Under the pieces are notes generated by a model. That model searched no databases, was not told the DNA's origin, and saw only the letters and a list, made by a program, of their open reading frames with translations. 5,291 nucleotides of DNA from DATGHS01 sp035307785 (GTDB lineage Bacteria; Planctomycetota; Planctomycetia; Gemmatales; Gemmataceae): NCBI GenBank assembly GCA_035307785.1, contig DATGHS010000262.1, positions 1 to 5,291 of the forward strand. Direction: 5' to 3'. Shown piece after piece: positions 1-5,291 of this stretch. How positions within the stretch are numbered: the stretch's first letter is position 1; each line of letters starts with the position of its first letter. The translations under genes and the position numbers were made by a program.

Positions 1-157
1 CGAGGGTCAGCTTGTCGCCACGCGGCGGCCAGGGCTTGGGCAGTTGGATGCCGTTGTAGAGGATTTCCGTGCGCTCGTCCGCGAGTGACGCGGTGCCGAC
101 AATTTGGGCCAGACCGATGGTCGCGGCTGAGGTAGCGATGAATTCCCGGCGATCCAT
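1..157 (-). CDS. Tat-exported protein, N-terminal 52 codons (partial at left edge)
   Basis: This is the 5' part of a minus-strand gene; the rest lies beyond position 1. The start codon (157-155) has a good ribosome binding site, GGGAGG at 168-163, five bases upstream. The protein opens MDRREFIATSAA, a twin-arginine signal (R3 R4, then a mildly hydrophobic, Ala/Thr-rich stretch to about residue 25), with a likely cleavage after A26 (ASLA|DE). It is therefore probably exported folded through the Tat pathway. The mature part begins with a YNGIQLPKPWPPR block (residues 34-46). From memory, similar 'LYNGI.LP..WPPR' starts occur in planctomycete and verrucomicrobial secreted proteins resembling beta-propeller glycoside hydrolases; this is recall, not a search, and no catalytic residue is in view. 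The gene follows the membrane-protein gene after a 51-base gap on the same strand, so cotranscription is possible. Confidence 0.8.
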   Translation of the reverse strand, partial: MDRREFIATSAATIGLAQIVGTASLADERTEILYNGIQLPKPWPPRGDKLTL

Positions 158-208
158 TGCATCCTCCCGTCTTGAAATCGTTCCCAGATAGATTGGTAAT
201 CGTGCATT

Positions 209-652
209 CTAGCCGACATGTTTTCGCCGTTCATAATAGAGTCGATATCTGGCTGCCACCGCCAGCAGCACCATGCTTCCAGACCACACGAAAAAGCCAT
301 ACGTCAAGTCAATGAACGGGATTCCCCAGATCCACATGCCAAGCACGGGATAGGCCACAAGAACCGCGCTTTCCGCCGCCAGCAGCGCGCCGCGGTCCTT
401 TCGTAAGGCGAATAGTGAAACGCCAATCCAAAAGGCCACATTTGCCAACCACGCCCAAGGGAAGACCAAGTCGATGAATGAAATTCTCAGATCGTATTCG
501 AAGAGGATAAAGACTTGAAAGAAAACGGCGTTGCCTTTGAGCACAGTCGGCTCGTGGTTGTGATGGTCGACGATTGAATCCATAAGGAACGAGGTTCCAT
601 ATGCGACTATCGAAAAAAGGTACAGCGCCAGCAGCAGCTTCTTGTATCTCAT
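209..652 (-). CDS. Small four-helix membrane protein of unknown function
   Basis: The gene encodes 147 residues that I do not recognise as a named family. Four hydrophobic segments are visible at about residues 6-24, 59-83, 88-109 and 113-134. Basic residues sit at the N terminus (MRYKK), in the loop between helices 2 and 3 (RKDR) and at the C terminus (RYRLYYERRK). By the positive-inside rule both ends are cytoplasmic. The longest loop (about 25-58) would face outward and carries a His/acid cluster, DHHNHE (29-34), which could bind metal, though this is only a possibility. I chose the ATG at 652-650 because GAGGA lies about ten bases upstream. An in-frame GTG at 673 would add seven residues and lacks a comparable site. 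The stop is TAG at 211-209. There is no frameshift or odd codon use. It sits between the fusion enzyme gene and the Tat-protein gene, but this does not reveal its role. Confidence 0.75.
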   Translation of the reverse strand: MRYKKLLLALYLFSIVAYGTSFLMDSIVDHHNHEPTVLKGNAVFFQVFILFEYDLRISFIDLVFPWAWLANVAFWIGVSLFALRKDRGALLAAESAVLVAYPVLGMWIWGIPFIDLTYGFFVWSGSMVLLAVAARYRLYYERRKHVG

Positions 653-676
653 GGTGAAATGTCCTCGAAGCACACA

Positions 677-811
677 TCAGCGGCTGCCGAAGCCAGGGCA
701 TTGACACTTCTTCTCCCCAAACCGCTCGAACGTCAGATTCAAGAACGTAAAAAGCAACCCCACCAACAGTAAAAATGCGGTTTTTCCACGGCCAGACGCG
801 CCGCGTTTCAC
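677..811 (-). pseudogene. Degenerate copy of the dipeptidase gene tail, inside a 44-codon ORF
   Basis: Positions 706-747 match 951-992, the 3' end of the downstream-reading fusion gene, at 35 of 42 bases without a gap. Read on the minus strand, this copy encodes FLNLTFERFGEKK; the intact gene ends ILNLTFEQLAEKK. The intact TAG stop is matched here by TGT (706-704), so the frame runs on through CQCPGFGSR to TGA at 679-677. Homology fades upstream of about 747, where the same frame instead encodes a hydrophobic run (AFLLLVGLLFTFL) preceded by a basic stretch that lies within a palindrome. The open frame could begin at GTG 811-809 (44 residues), but no ribosome binding site is evident. The simplest reading is the remnant of a tandem paralogue whose body was deleted. 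A real small one-helix membrane protein ending by chance in a similar tail is possible but less likely. Confidence 0.4.
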
Positions 812-888
812 CAGCTGGCGTTTCGTTTCAGGGGGTTACTCTCTGTTTTCGTGAAATCTGAAACGCGGCGCGTTTTGCCGTTGGAAAA
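781..888. repeat. Long imperfect palindrome in the intergenic gap
   Basis: The arms at 796-810 and 859-873 are perfect 15-base reverse complements (TGAAACGCGGCGCGT in the right arm). Outside them the pairing continues imperfectly to about 781 and 888: TTTTTCCACGGCCAG on the left faces TTTGCCGTTGGAAAA on the right, with one bulge and a few mismatches. The stem is therefore about 30 base pairs around a 48-base centre that includes a related TTTCGTTTCA word. It lies 3' of the fusion gene and could slow or end transcription, but no U-run follows directly on either strand, so it is not a classic intrinsic terminator. It could equally be a dispersed palindromic element. The arms overlap the upstream part of the gene-tail remnant. 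Confidence 0.75.
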
Positions 889-930
889 CAGCAAAAACTT
901 GCTCTGTAGGAGCACAACCGAACATGAAAG

Positions 931-942
931 TGAAACGCGGCG
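931..942 (+). repeat. Further copy of the TGAAACGCGGCG word beside the fusion gene stop
   Basis: The 12-base word found in both palindrome arms (859-870 on the plus strand; 799-810 on the minus strand) occurs a third time at 931-942 on the plus strand, ending six bases before the stop codon of the minus-strand fusion gene. A shorter relative, TGAAACG, lies at 824-830 on the minus strand. Three exact copies in 150 bases of non-coding DNA are more than chance would give in such a short gap and point to a repeat family or to decay of a larger repeated element. No function is evident. Confidence 0.55.
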
Positions 943-948
943 GACTCT

Positions 949-3303
949 CTACTTCTTCTCCGCCAACTGCTCAAACGTCAAATTCAAAATCGGATACTCC
1001 TTCCAGTCCTTGTAATCGAAGTGCCACCACTCGGCTTCGTACACGGCGAAGCCTTCCGACTCCATCCCCTTGCGGAGCAAGTCGCGGTGCCAGCGCTGGC
1101 TGCTGGTGCCGCCGGGGTACATTGGCCACGAGCGATCGGACATCTCGTCGTAGACGCCGGTCATCTGAATCGGCGCGCCGGTCTTGCGGTCGTAAAGCGT
1201 GAGGTCTACGGCACAGCCACGGTTGTGGCGCGAGCCCTTCAGCGGGTCGGCCACGAAGATATGGAACTTGTCCGGCGTGGCATCCCAGAACATCTTGGTC
1301 ACGAACCAGGGCCGGTAGGCGTCGTGAATTAGCAGGCCGTAACCATCGGCTTCGAGCTTCTTGTTCACCCGCACCAGCGCCTCGGCGGCCGGCTTCTGCA
1401 TGAAGGCCTTGGCCGATGTGTAAAACGGCGTGCCGCAGAAGTTGTTCGCGGTCGCATAACGAATGTCGAGCTTCAGCGTGGGATCAAGCGTCGTGAGATC
1501 GACCAACTCCGGCTTACGAAACTGACCCGGCTCATGCGGCGGCTCGGCAGCGAGCGCTTCTTTTCGCAATCCTTCAAGTTGTCGAATCGGCTGAATCTTG
1601 AAGGTCTCGCCGTTTTCGCCCAAAATCGTGCGGCGATTGAAAACGCAATTCGCGGCGATTGCCCTAGTAGCCCGGCCACTCTTGTCGCGCTCGAAAACGA
1701 TCTTCTCGTCGTGATACAGGCCGAAATCAGGGAAAGCATAGACATTCTCCGATTCTTCCGTGAGTGGATACAGGTAGAACCACTCAATCAGCGCCCACAG
1801 CTTTCCGTCGCGTTCGTGGATGTACAGGATATTGTGATCCTCGCCATATTCGCCGATGAGCCCGAGCCATTTTGTCGGCGGCGGGGCCGGCTTCGGAACA
1901 TCCACGTGTTGGTATGCGATGTCGCCGATCAGGAGCTTGCCGTCCCTTAGTTCCAGCTTCGTGCCGTAGCCGAAGCGGTCATCGACGATGAATCCCTTGT
2001 CGGCCTTGCGGATCTCCACACGCGAGCCGCCCCGGGACGGGGTCGCATAGATTTTTCCCTGGTAGGAGGTGCAATCGATGAAACGGCCGCTCTTTTCGTC
2101 CTTCCAGCGGCCGGCGAGTTGGCGAACATCGTCAGCCGACAGCGGCTCGCTTTGGGCGATCTTCGGCAACTCTTTGCCATGCTTGAGCGCCAGCATTTGT
2201 TCCAATGCCTCATTGGCAATGCGGGTAGCTATCGGGTTGGCGCAATCGCAGGAAATGACCACGACCACGCCGAGCTTTTCTTCCGGCAGATACGCCAGTT
2301 CGGTGGCGAATCCATAGATAGCCCCGCCGTGGCCGATGCGCTTGTGCCCTTGCAATTCGCCGACCATGAAACCGATGCCGAAGCCGGATTTCTCTTCCGG
2401 CTTGGCGAACTGCGGCGTAAACATCTGCTCGATGGTCTCCGGCTTCAGCATCCGGCCATTCGCCGTCTTCCCATTCGCGGCCAGCACGCTCATGAACTTG
2501 CCGAGGTCCAGCACGGTTGTGTACATGCAGCCGGCCGGTGCTTCGCCGAGCTCAAATGTGGGGGCCGGAAATTCGCGGCCCTGATACGTCCACATGATCG
2601 CCTTCGCCAGTTCCTTTTGCGATTCCGGAGTGGGGCCAAAGTTGCTGTGCTTCATGCCCAAAGGATCAAGCACCGCATGCTGCAAATACCTCGCGAACTC
2701 CTCTTTTTCCGTGCGCTGAAGGACATAGCCCACCGTGGCCACAGCGGCATTCGAATACTTAATCTTCGTTTCGGGGGCCAGCACCTGGTCCGATTCATTC
2801 AGACTGGCGACCATTTTTTCCAGGTCTGTATTCTCGGCATCGAAATAGTGCCCCACTTTCGGCTCGCGCACCAGGCCGGAGCGGTGCGTCATCAGATGCC
2901 GCAAGGTGATCGGTTTGCCCTTCGAATTCTTTGGTTGGAATTCTGGAATGTACTTGGCCACCGGCGCATCAAGATCGAGCTTACCGGCTTCGACCAGCTG
3001 CATGACGGCGATGTCGGTGAAGAGCTTCGAAACGGAACCGACGCGGTACACAGTTTCCGCCGTGGCCGGCTTCTTCGTGGCCGGGTCGGCATAGCCGAAG
3101 CCCTTGGCCCAGACGATGGTCTGGTCATCGACGAGTGCGATGGAGATCGCCGGGAGCTTCTTCTGCTCGACCTCGTGCTGGATCAGCTTCTCGACGTTGG
3201 CCGCTACCGGGGCATACTTCTCCTGCGGCGCAATCTGCGGCTGGGCAAGGAGCGGGGCGGGAAGCAAAAAGACGATTGAAATCAGGAGGCAACGGCGGAA
3301 CAT
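949..3303 (-). CDS. Secreted fusion: serine beta-lactamase/DD-peptidase-type hydrolase plus VanX-type D-Ala-D-Ala dipeptidase
   Basis: This 784-residue protein joins two enzymes. Residues 1-20 form a Sec signal peptide (FRRCLLISIVFLLPAPLLA|QPQ). Residues about 30-375 are a class C beta-lactamase/S12 peptidase domain, with the nucleophile motif S90-V-S-K93, Y183-S-N185, and H325-G-G327 in place of the KTG box. Two beta-rich segments of the kind that often follow such domains come next (about 388-468 and 478-560). Residues about 598-775 are an M15D D-Ala-D-Ala dipeptidase. Its zinc ligands are visible as H693 and D700 (SRHNRGCAVD) and H761, with catalytic E758 (EWWH) and the substrate arginine in DAYRP (R664). 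Both active sites look intact. It should act outside the cytoplasm on D-Ala peptides or related esters and amides; true beta-lactamase activity cannot be told from sequence. The start has GAGAG five bases upstream (3313-3309); the stop is TAG. Confidence 0.93.
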   Translation of the reverse strand: MFRRCLLISIVFLLPAPLLAQPQIAPQEKYAPVAANVEKLIQHEVEQKKLPAISIALVDDQTIVWAKGFGYADPATKKPATAETVYRVGSVSKLFTDIAVMQLVEAGKLDLDAPVAKYIPEFQPKNSKGKPITLRHLMTHRSGLVREPKVGHYFDAENTDLEKMVASLNESDQVLAPETKIKYSNAAVATVGYVLQRTEKEEFARYLQHAVLDPLGMKHSNFGPTPESQKELAKAIMWTYQGREFPAPTFELGEAPAGCMYTTVLDLGKFMSVLAANGKTANGRMLKPETIEQMFTPQFAKPEEKSGFGIGFMVGELQGHKRIGHGGAIYGFATELAYLPEEKLGVVVVISCDCANPIATRIANEALEQMLALKHGKELPKIAQSEPLSADDVRQLAGRWKDEKSGRFIDCTSYQGKIYATPSRGGSRVEIRKADKGFIVDDRFGYGTKLELRDGKLLIGDIAYQHVDVPKPAPPPTKWLGLIGEYGEDHNILYIHERDGKLWALIEWFYLYPLTEESENVYAFPDFGLYHDEKIVFERDKSGRATRAIAANCVFNRRTILGENGETFKIQPIRQLEGLRKEALAAEPPHEPGQFRKPELVDLTTLDPTLKLDIRYATANNFCGTPFYTSAKAFMQKPAAEALVRVNKKLEADGYGLLIHDAYRPWFVTKMFWDATPDKFHIFVADPLKGSRHNRGCAVDLTLYDRKTGAPIQMTGVYDEMSDRSWPMYPGGTSSQRWHRDLLRKGMESEGFAVYEAEWWHFDYKDWKEYPILNLTFEQLAEKK

Positions 3304-3559
3304 GGTATCTCTCGAAATGAGTCATGAAATATTTAAACCACGGATATCACGGATAGCACGGATAAGACATTGGCTGCAAGTTTTCTTATCCGTGATATCC
3401 GTGGTTTGTTTTTTCTTCTGAAGATACTATGCGATTCGTCCATGCATGTCATGCCCGTTGGTTCCGTTCCATCCGCTTCCTATCCTTTCCTCATAACTGA
3501 ACCCAACGGAAATGGATTTTGTCTTTCCTGAAGACACGAGATTTTCCCCGAGATTGCCA
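3304..3559. other. Divergent intergenic region between the fusion gene and alaS
   Basis: These 256 bases must hold the promoters for two divergent genes. The fusion-gene side is AT-rich around 3326-3337, and the alaS side has a T-rich run (3405-3417) followed by GATACTAT (3423-3430). Neither gives a convincing -35/-10 pair, so no promoter is called. The main structure is the inverted repeat at 3335-3407. I see no T-box, riboswitch or small gene. An in-frame ATG at 3512-3514 could extend alaS by 16 codons, but alignment with the remembered family N terminus favours 3560. Confidence 0.6.
3335..3407. repeat. Perfect 21-bp inverted repeat made of 9-bp CACGGATAx units
   Basis: The left arm (3335-3355) and right arm (3387-3407) are exact reverse complements over 21 bases, with a 31-base loop. 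The left side contains three tandem 9-base units, CACGGATAT, CACGGATAG and CACGGATAA (3339-3365). The right side has two units in the opposite sense. The third left unit can therefore also pair with the right arm (3357-3366 with 3385-3394), which gives an alternative hairpin. From memory, AACCACGGAT...CACGGAT intergenic repeats are frequent in planctomycete and other environmental genomes, so this is probably one copy of a dispersed REP- or MITE-like family. It lies between two divergent gene starts, where it could affect promoters, though nothing shows that it does. Confidence 0.85.
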
Positions 3560-5291
3560 ATGCCAACCTCCAGCGAAATTCGCCAGCAGTTCATCAACTT
3601 CTTTTGCCAGAAGCATGGCCACACGTTTGTGCCGTCGTCGCCGGTGGTGCCGCACGACGACCCCACGCTGCTCTTCACCAATGCGGGCATGAACCAGTTC
3701 AAGGACGTGTTCCTGGGCACCGGCACGCGGCCGTACAAACGAGCGGCCAACACGCAGAAGTGCATCCGGGCCGGCGGCAAACACAACGACCTCGACGACG
3801 TGGGCAAAGACACCTACCACCACACCTTCTTCGAAATGCTCGGCAACTGGAGTTTCGGCGATTACTTCAAGAAGGAAGCGATCCAGTGGGCCTGGGAACT
3901 GCTAACCTCGAAGGAATGGTGGGGCCTGGACAAGGACCGTCTGCATGTGACTGTGTTCGAAGGCGATCCGGAGAACAAGGTGCCGCGCGATGATGAAGCA
4001 GCCAAGTACTGGCGCGAGGTGGCAGGCGTCGATCCATCGCACATTCATCTCGGCAACAAGAAAGACAACTTTTGGGAGATGGGCGAAACCGGCCCCTGCG
4101 GCCCGTGCACCGAAATCCATTACGACAGCACGCCCGACAAGAGCGGTGCCAAGCTCGTCAACAAGGGCACGCCGGATGTGATCGAAATCTGGAACCTGGT
4201 GTTCATCCAGTACAACCGCAACCCCGACAAGAGCCTGACCCCGTTGCCGGCCAAGCACGTGGATACCGGCATGGGCTTCGAGCGCATTACGAAGATTCTG
4301 CAGGGGAAGGAGAGCAATTATGACACGGATGTGTTTACGCCATTGTTTGACGCGATTCAGAAGGTGACGAAGGCACCGAAGTATACTGGCAAGCTCGAAG
4401 ACTTGAAAGATACGGCTTACCGAGTCATTGCGGATCATATTCGCGCGCTGACATTTGCCATTACCGATGGTGCCGTGCCGAGTAATGAGAAACGAGGCTA
4501 TGTCTTGCGTAGTATTCTTAGGCGAGCGGAGCGCTTTGGCTGGCAGCAGTTTGGAACTGCAGCGCCATTTTTGCATTTGTTGGTCCCGGTTGTCGTCGAA
4601 CAAATTGGTTCGGTATTTCCGGAGCTCAAGCAAAATCCTGAGAGGGTTGCCGGGATCATCAATGAAGAAGAGCAAGCCTTTCTGCGAACACTTGAACGAG
4701 GTATTGGGCTCTTCCATGAATCGGCTGCCAAAGCAATAGCGAAATCGCTTTCGGAGTCGCGGGGTGAGATGGTCGAGTTATCCGGCTTTGGTTACTGGGT
4801 TGGCGACCGGATGGCTGGCGCCCTGCCTCAATTCGGGTTCTCGTCGAAATCTTTGGGAGAGCCTCTTCGCCTTCCCACAACAGTTGAGGAACAACGTAAG
4901 TTCATTACTAAACATGCCAAGAGTCCTCCGATCATTCCTGGAAAAGCTGCGTTTGACCTGCATACAACTTTCGGATTCTTCGTAGATATCACCGAACAAA
5001 TGGCTGCAGAATTAGGGCTGCGAGTGGACCGTACCGAATTTCAGAGATTGTGGCAGGAATTCATTACGCAGTCGAGCGAAGGCCGCAAGAAGATTATTGT
5101 CACGGCAATTCAAGGCGACCTTCCGAAGACCGATGACGCCCTTAAGTACACGGACTTAGCCGCTGAAGCCACAATTCTAGGCTGGGTCGAAGGAAATATA
5201 GTCAATTCTGGTGGGCTCTTGCTGCCGGGTAAAGAGGTCGGGCTGATTGTTGATCGTACATGCTTCTACAGCGAAGCTGGTGGTCAAGTCG
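3560..5291 (+). CDS. alaS: Alanyl-tRNA synthetase, N-terminal 577 residues (partial at right edge)
   Basis: The enzyme attaches alanine to tRNA-Ala in the cytoplasm. The aminoacylation domain (about 1-240) is textbook: EIRQQFINFF, DDPTLLFTNAGMNQFKDVFLG (33-53), class II motif 2 region RAANTQKCIRAGGKHNDLDD (61-80), YHHTFFEMLGNWSFGDYF, KDNFWEMGETGPCGPCTEIHYD (168-189), EIWNLVFIQYNR and motif 3 DTGMGFER (235-242). The tRNA-recognition part follows (YRVIADHIRALTFAITDGAVPSN, RGYVLRSILRRA). The editing domain has only begun (CFYSEAGGQV, 568-577), so its HxxxH zinc site is outside the window. I chose ATG 3560 because the remembered E. coli and human proteins begin EIRQ at about residues 7-9, although the ribosome binding site is weak. 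Third-position GC falls from about four in five codons before residue 242 to about half after it. Some 55 extra residues lie between 385 and 459. The frame is open throughout. Confidence 0.97.
   Translation, partial: MPTSSEIRQQFINFFCQKHGHTFVPSSPVVPHDDPTLLFTNAGMNQFKDVFLGTGTRPYKRAANTQKCIRAGGKHNDLDDVGKDTYHHTFFEMLGNWSFGDYFKKEAIQWAWELLTSKEWWGLDKDRLHVTVFEGDPENKVPRDDEAAKYWREVAGVDPSHIHLGNKKDNFWEMGETGPCGPCTEIHYDSTPDKSGAKLVNKGTPDVIEIWNLVFIQYNRNPDKSLTPLPAKHVDTGMGFERITKILQGKESNYDTDVFTPLFDAIQKVTKAPKYTGKLEDLKDTAYRVIADHIRALTFAITDGAVPSNEKRGYVLRSILRRAERFGWQQFGTAAPFLHLLVPVVVEQIGSVFPELKQNPERVAGIINEEEQAFLRTLERGIGLFHESAAKAIAKSLSESRGEMVELSGFGYWVGDRMAGALPQFGFSSKSLGEPLRLPTTVEEQRKFITKHAKSPPIIPGKAAFDLHTTFGFFVDITEQMAAELGLRVDRTEFQRLWQEFITQSSEGRKKIIVTAIQGDLPKTDDALKYTDLAAEATILGWVEGNIVNSGGLLLPGKEVGLIVDRTCFYSEAGGQV

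Noticed and set aside
653..673. Upstream GTG start (671-673) for the membrane protein
   Set aside because: It would place the GAGGA ribosome binding site inside the coding region and has no site of its own; the ATG at 652 is better supported.
309..707. A 132-codon minus-strand frame overlapping the membrane-protein gene
   Set aside because: It is the out-of-frame shadow of that gene: the composition is basic and motif-free, while the membrane protein has helices and a ribosome binding site.
2119..3279. A 386-codon open frame on the plus strand opposite the fusion gene
   Set aside because: It is antisense to a gene with clear signal peptide, catalytic motifs and ribosome binding site. Its protein is low in recognisable motifs and rich in His/Arg/Leu, as expected for the reverse frame of a GC-rich gene.
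3339..3394. CRISPR-like array of CACGGATA repeats
   Set aside because: The units are 9 bases long, contiguous without spacers on the left and inverted on the right, which does not fit a CRISPR array.
3335..3417. Intrinsic terminator reading of the inverted repeat plus the following T-rich run on the plus strand
   Set aside because: No plus-strand gene lies upstream for it to end. The nearest gene on the left is divergent, the loop is 31 bases long, and the arms consist of tandem 9-base units.
3423..3430. Possible -10 box (TACTAT) for alaS
   Set aside because: It matches the consensus at only four of six bases and has no acceptable -35 element at normal spacing.
3902..4717. A 271-codon open frame on the minus strand within alaS
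   Set aside because: It is wholly antisense to strongly conserved alaS codons and has no recognisable domain or start signal.

Overview
The window looks like chromosomal DNA from a GC-rich Gram-negative bacterium, most likely a planctomycete or a relative. This rests on three things: a Tat-exported protein whose mature start resembles planctomycete secreted proteins, a secreted two-enzyme D-Ala/beta-lactamase-type fusion, and an alanyl-tRNA synthetase of the class that shares long signature blocks with the eukaryotic enzyme. The lineage call is inference from remembered families; no search was possible.

Layout. Three genes lie on the minus strand. They are a large secreted fusion protein (949-3303, serine beta-lactamase/DD-peptidase fold plus VanX-type D-Ala-D-Ala dipeptidase), a small four-helix membrane protein (209-652), and the first 52 codons of a Tat-exported protein (1-157) that runs off the left edge. 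On the plus strand, alaS starts at 3560, is divergent from the fusion gene, and runs off the right edge after 577 codons. The 256-base divergent gap (3304-3559) holds a perfect 21-bp inverted repeat built from 9-bp units. The 296-base gap between the fusion gene and the membrane-protein gene (653-948) holds a long imperfect palindrome, several copies of a TGAAACGCGGCG word, and a degenerate second copy of the last codons of the dipeptidase gene.

How it fits together. The fusion protein should be exported and act on D-alanine-containing peptides or esters outside the cytoplasm. The membrane protein and the Tat protein follow it on the same strand, but nothing in the sequence ties them to one pathway. 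alaS is a housekeeping gene. Its most unusual property is a sharp fall in GC at third codon positions after about codon 242, together with an extra stretch of roughly 55 residues before the editing domain. No tRNA, rRNA, CRISPR array, transposase gene or riboswitch was recognised. I do not see a clear new multi-gene system. The best leads are the enzyme fusion, the duplicated gene tail beside a palindrome, and the compositional break in alaS.
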